The notes beneath the pieces were generated by a model. That model did not search any database and was not told the origin of the DNA. It saw only the letters and a list, made by a program, of their open reading frames with translations. Below are positions 19,267-29,830 of a stretch of 64,000 bases of DNA, piece by piece; position 1 is the stretch's first letter, and every line of letters begins with the position of its first letter. The position numbers and the translations under genes are program-made. Source of the DNA: Cladocopium goreaui (taxonomy: Eukaryota > Sar > Dinophyceae > Suessiales > Symbiodiniaceae); the NCBI GenBank assembly GCA_947184155.2, contig CAMXCT020001768.1:620001-684000 (forward strand). Direction: 5' to 3'.

Positions 19267-19572
19267 CTATCGGTGAACAAAAAGTCGATCCAAAAATGCA
19301 CCATCTGAGTCGTGCTTTTTTCGGAATCGTTTCAGATCGACTCCGACCTGGTCACTAAAGGGAGAGCCCAAGAAGCTCTTGTCGAAGAGAATGGTGACAA
19401 ACATCACCTTGACGGCGTGAAAAAAGGACTGGGTGTACCTTTGATATCCTTTGATTAGTGGCCCAAACTCGATGTCACATTCTTGGGGATGGATTTCCAT
19501 ATTATCAAACCATGTTGACACATCAACTGCTTGCTGTTCCAATCCCAAAATGGACCGAAGCTCAATGCCCTG
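19267..19572 (-). CDS. Candidate exon, unknown protein
   Basis: After a CCCAG acceptor (exon starts at 19572) the frame reads GIELRSILGLEQQAVDVSTW, then a mix of aromatic, acidic and hydrophobic residues including HAVKVMFVTILFDKSFLGSP, to a stop at 19267. Composition and length fit a real terminal exon. I cannot name the family. It is on the same strand as the neighbouring candidate exons and just 5' of the LINE insertion. Confidence 0.42.
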   Translation of the reverse strand, partial: QGIELRSILGLEQQAVDVSTWFDNMEIHPQECDIEFGPLIKGYQRYTQSFFHAVKVMFVTILFDKSFLGSPFSDQVGVDLKRFRKKHDSDGAFLDRLFVHR

Positions 19573-19589
19573 GGCTCAGCATTTTGTTT

Positions 19590-19965
19590 CAGCCAAGGCA
19601 CTTGCATCACAATGTTGCAGCAGAGCAGCGTAATGGAAAAAAGCAGATCCATCTTGCCACAATCTGCCAATCCCACGACTGCCGGAAGGCTCCAAGCACT
19701 CTCACACAGCCTCGCCGCTTTTGCTGCATCGAGAGTCTGGGCAAGACGTGAAGCATTTCCCAGGTTGAACCAAGAAAGTTGATTTTTCCGGGTAGTTTTT
19801 TGCAGAAAACCATGGTCCTACTAATCCGAGCTCATTGTGCCAATTTCTGGCCCTGTTTTCGTCGCTCCCTCCGTCGAGAGACTTGATCTCCTTCTCCTCG
19901 GCATCCATGGGCTTTGCCTCCGACATCATAACCTCCTGCGCCGAAACCCTCCAGGTGGCACAGCA
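19590..19965 (-). CDS. Two candidate exons upstream of 19572, unknown protein
   Basis: About 19960-19815 encodes VSAQEVMMSEAKPMDAEEKE and SLDGGSDENRARNWHNEL, a charged stretch with a possible start at the Met pair. About 19735-19590 encodes DAAKAARLCESAWSLPAVVG followed by a hydrophobic MDLLFSITLLCCNIVMQVPW. The frames differ between the two, so an intron separates them. The junction to the 19572 exon is not in frame without a further intron. Possibly a membrane protein. Confidence 0.35.
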
Positions 19966-19972
19966 ACTGCAA

Positions 19973-21070
19973 CTGTTTATTTTGATATGAAGCAATGGGG
20001 GCCAAATTCGGAGTTATGCGATATTATTTGCAAAAGTTGGTTCGGTAAGTGAAACTTATATGACAAATATATATATATACATATATAAATTGTAACTTGC
20101 ACTTGCACGTGGTTTGTGGCTGGAACTGGGTTTATTCACTTGCTTGGCGTCTGAGCAGGCCAAATTGTATCAGAAAATGAAGGAGAAAAAACGATGCTTT
20201 CCCCGATGTTGAATGCCTCTGCGAAAGAATTCACGACGGGACACCGAGACTATATGAGTCTCGAGTCTCGCAGCATCCATCGGCGATAGATGTTGCGGCA
20301 ACCTTGAAGATACCTCTGGATTTCATTCAATACAGTCCATTTTCAGTCACTAGTAGAATTGTGACCCACAAAAAGAGGCAGAAAGGGGTGTTGGCAGCAC
20401 AAAAACAAAAAGAAAGGCACAGCACCAAGGGCCCAATTTCATCTCAAACACTCATTCTAGTGTGTGTGTGTGTGTGCTTCTTGGATATTTATTTCAAATA
20501 CCGGATCTTTCATGTCATGTGGTGGTTTTCCTCTAGAATTGATTGAGATCTATATAAATCACGATGACACAAATGTCAAAAAAATAGAAGGATAGATCAA
20601 TAGTTTCTCTCTACCTATCTGGAACAGGAGTTCATGCGGAGTGGGGAAACTGCAGGCGAACATGCGTCCATACGAGGAATCATACTGCCCCATTCTTGAT
20701 GGCTTCATAATCGAAGCAGAGCTTAGAAGAGACCCCCTTTCTGATGCAAATTGATGGTTGTAAGTTATAAACTTACATACTACCATTTGTTTGATGCAAG
20801 TCGATGCTTATAAGTTGGGATATCCCTTTTTGCACGAAGAGGGGGCACCAGCAGAGGGCACCAAAAAATATGGCAAAAGCTGTGTTGGCTCCAAATGAAC
20901 ATGCCCAACACTGAAGGCACTGACAAGTTTCCCCCTACATCTTTGAGCTGCCTTACACACATCCACCAAGGAACAAAATGAACAAAACATGTTGTTTAAA
21001 GGTGGTGTTGTGGCACAACTATAAGAAGATACATTGCAAGATACTGTAAGATATCGGGTTTGCTTTGGTG
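19973..21070. other. No supportable gene
   Basis: AT-rich unique DNA with short TA runs (20068-20085) and a (GT)n run (20460-20475). I see no exon with acceptable splice borders. Confidence 0.5.
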
Positions 21071-21169
21071 CCTACTGGGGGCTTGGGGGGAGGGGAGGCT
21101 GGCCCAGACCTTGAAACTAAATTTGTAGCCAGAGTTGTGCTCCAAGAAGAACTGTTCAAAACCGAGACG

Positions 21170-21660
21170 GTTTCCAAGGATTTTTGCTGGTGCAAATTTT
21201 GTGCTAGTCTGGTGTGTTTTTTTCCTGGTGCTTTTGTTTGGTGTTTTCTTCAAAATGGTGCTCCTAGCTGGTGCAAAAGTTGTGTTCATGTGGTGCTCAT
21301 AGTTGGTGCAAAATGTGTGCTCAGGTGTTTTTTTTCTCTTAAAAATGGTGCTCATAGCCGGTGCAAAATTTGCTCATGTTGCCGCAGCAGCCCAGTCGAG
21401 AGGGAAAATGACTTGGCTGGTTGGCTCAAACATTGGTGTTTCTCTGGTGTTGTTTGGGGCAAAACTGTGGTCAACTGGTGCAAAATTTGTCTGGTTGGTG
21501 GTTTCAACCCCTCTGAAAAATATTAGTCAGTTGGGATGATTATTCCCAATATATGGAAAAAATAAAAAATGTTCCAAACCACCAACCAGTTGTGTTCATC
21601 TGATATTGTTTTTTTCAAAATTGCGCTCGTAGCTGGTGCAAAGGGAGGGCTGGAGGTGGA
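21170..21660. repeat. Degenerate GGTGC-word tract
   Basis: The word GGTGC recurs at irregular spacing, usually as TGGTGCAAAATTTGTGCT or AAAATGGTGCTCATAGC, with homopolymer T or A between. It is interrupted by the small inverted-repeat element at 21491-21589. It is not a simple tandem repeat, because spacer lengths vary. Confidence 0.7.
21491..21589. mobile_element. 99-bp MITE-like element, intact copy
   Basis: Bounded by CTGGTTGGTGGTTT and AAACCACCAACCAG, perfect 14-bp inverted repeats. It is flanked on both sides by TTGT (21487-21490 and 21590-21593), a likely 4-bp target duplication. It is the uninterrupted counterpart of the element split by the LINE. Confidence 0.85.
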
Positions 21661-22532
21661 ATGTGTGGAGGATGTGAGGTGCTGTGGAGTGGAAGGGTGG
21701 TGTGGCACAGGGTGAATTAGTGAAGAGGTTGGCACAAGATTGGTCAAAGAGAAAAACATTGACCACAGCAGCCGTTTATGCAGACCATTTTAAGGTGTCA
21801 TTTCTGGTGTTTTTCGAATAGGTGTTTAAACATAAAACCATTTTTGAACTGTTACTGGGCAGGGGGCTAGCCGCTAGCCCACCTTAAAAGTTATAACCCC
21901 CGTAGTTTTTTGGATTCAAATGGCAGTGGTGTACCGGGATCAAACGGCTCCTCTGGCTCTTTACGCTCTTTCGGCGCCACATCCACTGCGACCCCGGGCC
22001 CTGGGGCCCAATCGGTTTGGTGGTGACCAAAACTTTTCCACTCAGCAAAGTAACTTGTTGAAACGCAAGAATTGTTGCTGGCAGAAAGCGACTACCCTCC
22101 AATAGATTAACATAGTTGTCTAAAAATCATTTTCCTATAGAGTAAGCTGTGGATTTCCATATCTATTTTAGTTTTCAAATGGGTAATCACTTGTGTCAGT
22201 GGTTCTCTTCACGATTTCCCATCGCATGAATTCTGCACCTGCTTGGTCGGCACCAGCCACCCGCAACTCTAGACTGTTCAATCTCAAGGTCAGCTGCTGA
22301 ATCTCCTGGAGTCTCAACTGCCAAGATTTTTGCTGCTTCACCCCAGTTGCTGGCTTATAACCCCAGCTATACGTTGGCTAAGTAGGTTTAACCCAATTAT
22401 AAAATCTTACTAAATCCCAGTAAACCACCATACTTGAGGTTATAACCCATTTACGATTCCAAGATTCCCATTTTGACTGGTTTCAATTCCAAATTCTACT
22501 CGGGAAATCTGCGTTACTTGTCGCACTGCCCA

Positions 22533-23385
22533 TCACTTGTAGCCAATAAATCTCAAGAAAGCCTTCACACTCTGGCCTTTATCCAGGTTGATATCAAAGC
22601 AAGGCCTCAGAGAAGTTAAGATTTGCTTACGTTTAAAAAAACCTCCCATGTCCAATTTCACTGGAGAATAAAAACCGGTAAATTGGTATCCCATTTGTCC
22701 AAGTGGTGATACCCTCTGGTAAACTAACATAACTATGGAAAATCACAATTTTTAATGGGTAAATCCACCACAAATGGTCCATTTTCAATAGCTACGTTAA
22801 ATTACCAGAGGGTAACCCCCAGAAATGTATAGATCTTCTCCCTCCTGTCGTAGCTCGAAAATTTCGGTCATGGCTTCGCCATTGTCTTGTGCCACTTGGG
22901 CCATGGGCACACAGGGAGCGTTATTGGGACCAAATCCACGCAATGTCAGGCCAAAACACGATGATGAGTGCTGAATGAATTCCAGCTGTAAAACAACACC
23001 TTTTGCCGATATGCCGAAAAGAATTGCAAGACAACCATGAAAGCGAATGTGCGCAAGTTACTGTGAGCCAAAAGATGTTTTTGTTGCCATGTCAGCAGGT
23101 TGTTTGTTCCCTGCGAGAAACTGACCAACAAATGAAGGGCAAATGAATCAAATAAGAATATCCACATGAAATGAAACAAACATACGGGGAAGATCCCAAA
23201 TGAACGAGAAGATGGGTGATGATTGGGTAGTTATAATATATATATATATGCACATTGCTATTGAGGAATCCAATACAGCAACCCATGTTCTTAATTGAGG
23301 TGTCCAACCCACCGTCCGATAGCAAGCCAATCTTATATTGCTTGACCGGGCCAAGCAACCATAACAAAGTGCCCCCTGTCAATTC
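22533..23385 (-). CDS. Candidate exons of a membrane protein, unknown family
   Basis: Minus-strand segments, in order. About 23370-23258 reads ELTGGTLLWLLGPVKQYKIG and continues to GFLNSNV. About 23155-22995 reads LLTWQQKHLLAHSNLRTFAF then MVVLQFFSAYRQ, with two hydrophobic stretches. About 22985-22855, after a TTTTACAG acceptor, reads LEFIQHSSSCFGLTLRGFGP through GEAMTEIFELRQ. About 22690-22533 reads MGYQFTGFYSPVKLDMGGFF and LRPCFDINLDKGQSVKAFLR to a stop. Each has natural composition and together they suggest a multi-pass membrane protein. Junctions were not resolved. They may belong to the same large gene as the exons at 4.9-7.05 kb, with the LINE in an intron. Confidence 0.4.
22710..22814. 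mobile_element. 105-bp inverted-repeat MITE, copy 2
   Basis: Starts TACCCTCTGGTAAAC and ends TTACCAGAGGGTA. It is the same family as 1938-2043, with similar interior (AACTAACATA near the left end). It lies between two candidate exons, so it is probably intronic in both places. Confidence 0.8.
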
Positions 23386-24270
23386 ATGAAATTCATTTGT
23401 CTATATTTATCTGACGTAGGTACGGGACACCAGTTGATTTTGTTCAACCGAATCACCAGTGATTAATGATAAGTCGAGCATCGCCCATGGCCCCCTATGT
23501 ATTCATGAAACACACCAAAGTGGATACATGGTTGTTGGTCAATGCCCGGTACCCCTCCTGTTCACATCCCCAACCAAACTCTTCTGGCTCTTGGGATGTT
23601 CATCCTGGTTCTTGGATGGTTAACTGCTTGACCCAGCTCGCTGCGTATAGAACTAGTATATCCCCTACTCAACTGTTGTACAGTAATCCCCAGCGTTATG
23701 AACCATTCACCAGCAGTTGTTAACCATTGGTTGGTTACTTTGACCCACAGCCACATGTTGGCGGTGAGCCCGCTCGCATGGCGCTGGGATCGAGCTATTA
23801 CCCGGAAGCTCCATAGGTCTTGCAGCGATTAGCTTTTGGGCGACCCAAGAGTCACTCATCCACAAGCTTTGGAATCAACAATTCCTGTATCATAGGTCAC
23901 TTTCCGCCGCAAACCCGAAAAAAATGGGGGGTGGTTTCTGATTGAACTTTGCCGTGCCGTTGTCAAGGAGCCAATCCGGTGCTTTCAATTTTTTTTAGCT
24001 GGGGGTACCCCCAAATCATCCAACATCAATCAATTCTAGTAACTCTAGTAATAAACCATCCATTTTTTGGGGGTCCAAATCTTAAGAAACCCCCATGGAT
24101 AGCACTGATACATTCGTGTGTTGTCAGTTTGGGGGACATCGTCGCAAAACTCACCATTTGCTATGAAGATACGATGATGAATTGATCGTTGGGGGCCCTT
24201 GTTTTTTTTCGCCACAAGAACTTCCGGATAGCTCAGAAACTTCGAAGTCGTGAAACCTCCACGGCTGCTC
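23386..24270. other. No supportable gene
   Basis: Mixed-composition DNA with open frames on both strands (for example 23466-23723 plus and 23562-23756 minus) and no recognisable motif or convincing splice borders. Confidence 0.45.
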
Positions 24271-24533
24271 TCACCAGTGTGGAAGCTGTATATTGGCCTC
24301 TCCAGTTAGAGGTTTAGGGATGACGAATCTCCAAACAGCTTCAGCCATGCACCTACCACGATCAATGGGACAGCCTTCGGGAGTGCAGAAAAGGGATGGG
24401 TCACATTTTCCAACAATTCGGCATTGGGACCCAAGGCTCCCGTGACTGAACGACCACAAGCAGGTCGCGGGTGTGGATCACCTAACTGTGGCCTTTGACC
24501 GAATCGTGAAGAGACCACGGTTAGGCAATCCAA
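24271..24533 (-). CDS. Candidate exon, unknown protein
   Basis: Two minus-strand frames are open. The more protein-like reads GALGPNAELLENVTHPFSAL followed by a hydrophobic PKAVPLIVVGAWLKLFG. The other is cysteine-rich (GKCDPSLFCTPEGCPIDRGR). I cannot choose with confidence and do not recognise either. Confidence 0.3.
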
Positions 24534-24987
24534 GGTTGCTGAGAAAATGCAAGAGCTTTATAGGAAGAAGACACCTCGGGACAAGTTTGGGAAAACGTTA
24601 CTGTCTTACTTATGATTTATAGTAGAATACTTTCATTAGTGTCTTAAAATGATTGCAGTCGTTTCAAGAGAAACCAGAAAATTTGATCATCCATGCACTC
24701 CAGGATCCGGTCATTTGAGGCCTGATGAGTATAAAACTACCGGCCAGCATTTTTATATTCACGTTGTTTGTTTTTAATCACACTTAAGATCATGAATCCT
24801 GAACCTCAAAAAAAACACCAATATTTCAGCTGCACCATCTACAAACACACTCGGATCATGGAAAAAAGAGAAGGAAGAGAAATAGAGAGAGAGAGAGAGG
24901 GAGGATTTTTTTTGTTTATAATGTATGTGTATATATATATATATCGGCAAATGCCTGGGTTTTGCCCGGACCCGCAATGACGACGGG

Positions 24988-24992
24988 CGACG

Positions 24993-25060
<68 letters not shown>
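24988..25060. repeat. (ATC)n microsatellite
   Basis: About 24 ATC triplets with one CCA interruption. The minus strand reads as poly-Met, an artefact. Confidence 0.95.
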
Positions 25061-25061
<1 letters not shown>

Positions 25062-25483
25062 TACGGGGGTGGGAGTTTAATATTCCCTAATATCTTTGTT
25101 GATCTTCCCAATTGCATGTAAAGTTTATCGGGGGTGGGAGTTTAATATTCCCTAATATCTTTGTTGATCTTCCCAATTGCATGTAAAGTTTAACCGGGGT
25201 GGGAGTTTAATATTCCCTAATATCCTTGTTGATCTTCCCAATTGAATGTAAAGTTTAACGTGGGTGGGAGTTTAATATTCCCTAATATCTTTGTTGATCT
25301 TCCCAGTTGCATGTAAAGTTTAACGGGGGTGGGAGTTTAATATTCCCTAATATCCTTGTTGATCTTCCCAATTGCATGTAAAGTTTAACGGGGGTGGGAG
25401 TTTAATATTCCCTAATATCCTTGTTGATCTTCCGAATTGAATATAAAGTTTAACTGGGGTGCGAGTTTAATATTCCCTAATGT
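25061..25483. repeat. 65-bp tandem repeat, about 6.5 copies
   Basis: The marker GGGAGTTTAATATTCC starts at 25071, 25136, 25201, 25266, 25331 and 25396, exactly 65 bp apart, with a seventh, partial copy (GCGAGTTTAA) at 25461. Copies differ by a few substitutions. There is no coding potential. Confidence 0.95.
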
Positions 25484-25639
25484 TGCGAAAAAGTACCATG
25501 ATGAGCATCAAAAATCATGAAAATCACTGGGATCAATGGATGGGCACCCCTCGAATTGGCTATCTATCATGGGTTTTAAGTTTCAATTGCCCATGATGTG
25601 TGACTGTGAAAACCTATTGCAGGCACTCTGAAAATGTGC

Positions 25640-25912
25640 TTATTCTCTCACTGTGATGCCTTCACCATGAAGCAATGTCGGATGCAGAACTGTTTTCTTC
25701 CGAGATGGTCCGCGGCTGGAGCTGCAAACTGCGCCGTGCGAAGGTATAAGAACGGGAAAGTCGACATGAAAGGTGTGTTCAGTGTCAGTGTTGTCCATTG
25801 AAATGTTGATAGTGACATAGTGACAACAGGAGCATCCCTTGACAAGGCGTTGGCTGAGCGGACGACAACTTCCGGTCGTGTACGACTTCACTTTCCATCG
25901 CCCAACAAGCAA
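25640..25912 (-). CDS. Candidate exon, unknown protein
   Basis: The open frame contains GCSCCHYVTINISMDNTDTE, HTFHVDFPVLIPSHGAVCSS and SRKKTVLHPTLLHGEG, with good composition. A related phrase (FPFLHSAVCSSVEDKYQ) is encoded on the minus strand near 50540-50510, suggesting paralogous exons. It is downstream of the TIR-like exon on the same strand. Function unknown. Confidence 0.35.
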   Translation of the reverse strand: MLVGRWKVKSYTTGSCRPLSQRLVKGCSCCHYVTINISMDNTDTEHTFHVDFPVLIPSHGAVCSSSRGPSRKKTVLHPTLLHGEGITVRE

Positions 25913-26175
25913 ACAATATCAAACAGTTGTAGCAATGGGATGCAATGAAAATCCGTCGAAAATCTTTTGTTTATGGGTTTGATTTGTTCCAGAAGAATTT
26001 GGATCTTGCCGGCCTGCCATATTGGTTTACCAGAAGGCGCCGGGGTACTTTCAGGTGTTCTTACATTTCTTACTGTACATGAACTGCCTATCAAAGACAT
26101 TCCTAACATTCCAGCCAGATCCACCAACGCTCTGCATTAACCAAGGCGTGTTCGCACATCTCTTTTCAGCTGCCT

Positions 26176-26637
26176 CTAATTTCGGAAGATCCCCAAGCGC
26201 GCGACAGATTCAGCAATCTTATCAGCAACGCCTCTGGCGTTGGTCATCTGCCGATCTTCTGCGAATACGAGGCTTTTCTTGAACACAAATTTATTTTGGC
26301 AAGTGCCTCGTTCGTTGTTCTGTGGTGCTGGTGGCCACTGGTCGCATAGCCTGATGGGAAACAAGGGCAACTGATTCTGGTGAGCGAACTCGAGTTCATA
26401 GAACGTTTCATAGCCCACACCAGTATAAGCACCGTACTCTGAGGTGCAGAAAGCTACCATGCCTTTGGCACAGTACAATCCTTCCCATGTCATTTGGCCA
26501 AAATCTTGGCCAGTTGACGCATCGACCATGAATACAGGGACATTTCTGGTATCCAGCTGACTCTTCACTTCCTTCATGTACGCGACAATCCTCAGCCGTC
26601 GATCCCATGGCGGTGTTGCGCATTCACCTTCGAACAA
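26176..26637 (-). CDS. TIR-like domain protein, partial (candidate)
   Basis: After a GGACAG acceptor (exon starts at 26637) the frame reads LFEGECATPPWDRRLRIVAY, then a strand NVPVFMVDAS, TGQDFGQMTWEGLY, AKGMVAFCTSEYGAYTGVGY, then ETFYELEFAHQNQLPLFPIR, and ends FVFKKSLVFAEDRQMTNARG to a stop at 26176. The pattern of alternating strands and helices, with a buried strand (MVAFCTSEYG) followed by an acidic helix (ETFYELEFA) and a Pro-Leu-Phe-Pro strand, is reminiscent of TIR/SEFIR folds in which a helix Glu is catalytic or structural. The assignment is by eye and weak. It could be a dinoflagellate-specific domain. Confidence 0.45.
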   Translation of the reverse strand: MFEGECATPPWDRRLRIVAYMKEVKSQLDTRNVPVFMVDASTGQDFGQMTWEGLYCAKGMVAFCTSEYGAYTGVGYETFYELEFAHQNQLPLFPIRLCDQWPPAPQNNERGTCQNKFVFKKSLVFAEDRQMTNARGVADKIAESVARLGIFRN

Positions 26638-26667
26638 CTGTCCAAGGCAGGTCCGATTTAACCCCAA

Positions 26668-27359
26668 AAATATCCAAAAATCATGTCATATCTGCTGATC
26701 ATATCTGATCCTTCTCCCGTGTCTCAGACGAGAATCGCATCACTGTTGAAGCGTCCGCTGAGCATTAAATGCCCTCGATCTGTCGATGCCACCACCACCT
26801 CAGAATCGGCAGCTTGGAAAGCATCAAACACAAAGAAACCCTGGTCGGTCTTAAATATCACTGAAAGACAAAGAACTCAAAGGACCACGTACACAAGATC
26901 CATCAAGGTCCCATGGAAGGATCAAAACCAAAGTTGCTGCCCTTGCCTGAATACAAATACTAAAAGGACACAACTTTGACTCCATATGTCCGTCTTCAAA
27001 AAGGTTGTACTTCAATGCATTTCAACATCTTCAAAATATGTCCAAATCGCACCAAGTCGTACTTCAATGCACTTCAAAATCTCCAAAGTGTGTCGGCGTG
27101 AACGATTTTCAGGGTCGGGCCGAAACTGGCTGCGTGTACGTGGCAACGGCCTTGAAGTTGGCCCTTCGTCTGCAGATTCCGCAGGGTCTCCGTGGCGCTG
27201 GTCCAGTGGGTGCCGGTGCTGCCTGGCGGCTGACGGGTCGCGCGGGGGGTCTGGTGCCTTCGGGGGGTTGGAATGGGCGGGTTCTGACTTGCCGTTTTTC
27301 GGGCTGGTCTGTGCTGGGAAGGGTTGAAAAAGTGTGCACTCCCCGGATCTAGCATGGAG
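26668..27359. other. Short direct repeat and GC-rich island, no assigned gene
   Basis: GTACTTCAATGCAYTTCAA occurs twice (27008 and 27059), followed by a GC-rich island (27110-27355) that is open on both strands. The plus frame (VATALKLALRLQIPQGLRGA) could be an exon, but no borders or family are clear. Confidence 0.35.
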
Positions 27360-29460
27360 CTGCATGCTGTTCCTGGGGTCCACTAACATGGGCCTGGTTT
27401 TTTTGCTGGGATCGTTCCGGGACTGGCATGGGACCCAATACGGGCCCAAACTGAACCCGGACTGGGTGATTTGAAGTTTAACCTGGAACCCAAGTGGTTT
27501 TTAAGGCGTGGTTCTTGCAAATTCCATGTTAGTCTTGCGGGCGACGGAATGAACAAATCCAACCAAAGAAAAAGGTGAAAACCTGGGCATTCTACGTGAT
27601 TCTACCTGGAGATCCTTCATTCCCTTCAAAGAAACTATTCAGGTTCCAGGTCTGTGGTGTTACTTATTGTTCGATATGTGTTGGGTTCCATGTTCGTCGC
27701 ACAACCTTCAAAGTAAGCCGCACCGGGCAGAAAACCTGACAGCGAGGAGGAAAAAAGCCAGCGACATGAAAGGACAACAAATATCAGCAAACTAAGGAAG
27801 AGATGGAACGAGCAACAAGAAGCAAAAGAAAGACACATGTGACAATTTGATGGTGACCTTGCTGGAGCTGGTGCCCCCAAGAGTTAAACTCGTTGGGTTC
27901 CCTTTTGGTTTCTGTTGTGGGTTCGACGACCACTCCCGGGGGACACGCGGGTTGGGGGAGGAGAGCCTGAGCAGGGGGAGCATACGGGGAGACAAAATAT
28001 GGCCACCAATCCAGATTCAGCCCAAAAACGTCCAAATGGCACATTTTCTCCTTTACCAAGCGTAAAGGAAAACTAGGATCCTTAAATCCATTCAAATCCC
28101 GTTTGTTTTTTGACTTGTTGTTTTTTCTGCTGCTCCCTTTCCCCCGATGAAATGTCCATTCAGGTTCCAAGTTCGTTTTCGGGTTCCTGGAGTCCACGCT
28201 ATGCAAAAAAAAAACACCAGTCCAAATTCAACCCAAACAATGATAAAACGAAGAAACAGCTGGAGAATGCTGGGGAAACATCGCCAAACGCAACTAGACC
28301 TAAGAAAAACTAGGGCTGAGTGGCCCAACATGCTCCAAAATATGCTTCCCAATCCCAGGGGAGAGAGATTCCTTTTTAATGTTTTAAGGATTTTTTGTTG
28401 GTGCCAGGCACATAGGTGAAAATGAAAGGTTCTTTCATGATAAGCTTCAAGTTATGTTTTTCTATATCGGTTGGGTTCCATGTTGGTTTCCAGCTTCCAG
28501 GGTATGGGAGAGATCACCATGGGAAAGTACCACGGGGTCCATGGTGGGTTCCGTGTAAGGTCCGTGTAAGGTCCGTGTTATATAGTTGGCACTCTTTTCG
28601 AAAAAAGTCAGCTAAACGTTTAGTTTTGGACATACTATATATTCAAATTAAAACATAGACATAACAAAAAACAATACAACATATAGAAAATTAGTTTATC
28701 ATGTTACAGAAGCAGCTTTTTCCCATTTACCCACCAATAAAATGAAACATTGGTGAAAATGAAAAGGTTCTTTCATGATGTTGGTTTCCAGCTTCCAGGG
28801 TACGGAAAAGATCACCATGGGAAAGTACCACGGGGTCCATGATGGATGTAAGGTCCGTGTTATCGGCGACCCGGGGGTTCCATGTTGGTTTGTTTCAGGG
28901 GGGCTCGGCCTCGGGGTAACACAACGGGAAGGCCAAAATGAGAAATGTCACGTTTATGGTGGCTAAATATGAAAAAGCTGCTTCTGCAACATGATAAATT
29001 TTGAATATAGGTTTTTATGTGTTTGTTTACTCTTTATGTTTTGAAAATGTTTTCGGTGTGTTTTTAAACATGTGTTGAGGGATGTTGAGGGTATGTTTTG
29101 TGTATGTTTTTTGACATGTACTGTATGTGTTTGAAACTGTCTTCAGAATTTGTGCATTGGAATTCATCTTGGTCAAAATGATTCATTGACAAAAGAGCTG
29201 TTATGCGGCATCTTGCATCCATCAATCACTATAAAGGGAATAATGCTTCCGAATTCCCCGTGTCAACTGCCATGGCCAACATGGAACTTCTTGATGAGCA
29301 TTCAAGGGCAGCTTGTGGGGTTCTATGTTAGTATGACAGAAAATGTCCAAATTCACCAGCACCAACATGGCACCTACCTGGCACTTATCCCGCTCATGAA
29401 TTTTAACATGGGTGCGCTAACATAGAACCCATTTTCTTTGTACAACGTTAGGTTTCGGGA
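27360..29460. repeat. Degenerate GGTTCC-word tract with an internal direct repeat
   Basis: GGTTCC, in phrases such as GGGTTCCATGTT and CAGGTTCCA, recurs irregularly. Within it, a segment of about 110 bp is repeated (about 28410-28580 and 28752-28870, both with GGTTTCCAGCTTCCAGGGTA and GATCACCATGGGAAAGTACC). I see no gene. Confidence 0.6.
29318..29430. repeat. Inverted repeat with ~85-bp loop
   Basis: GGGTTCTATGTTAG (29318-29331) and its exact reverse complement (29417-29430). It may be a small foldback element at the edge of the GGTTCC tract. Confidence 0.7.
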
Positions 29461-29830
29461 GAGTAAATGCACTTGGACTTTGGAAGTTCCACCCATTGGA
29501 ATGAAGTGCCACCCAATTGACCACAAATGTTGCAACGTTTTGCTGGTTTTACTTCCCATCTACATTTTTTTGGGTGGTGCTATACAAATCTATACAATTT
29601 CTTTGGATCCATCTGCAAGGTCCTGAGCTCCTTACTGATGATTCCATGTTACCGGTCAAGGCAGCTGACGATGCCTGGCAACATGGCACGTGTGTTGCAT
29701 GCAGTGCTAAAACAGATCTGTGGCAAGGGGAATGGAGATGCATCAGGAGATGGATCAAGGATGATCAGGGGATCTGAAGGTTGCAGAGGCACCATTGCGA
29801 GTTGATCTTGAATGATCTCCTGAATGCACG

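Noticed and set aside
21491..21589. Coding potential of the small inverted-repeat element (frames reading GIIIPTD and similar)
   Set aside because: The same peptide-like string appears in every copy because the element is conserved as DNA; it is too short, is palindromic at its ends, and lies outside any gene context.
24768..25061. Minus-strand frame starting with a run of 20 or more Met
   Set aside because: ATC microsatellite plus unrelated flank.
25061..25483. CRISPR-like array
   Set aside because: Repeats are contiguous with no unique spacers; a tandem repeat in a eukaryotic context.
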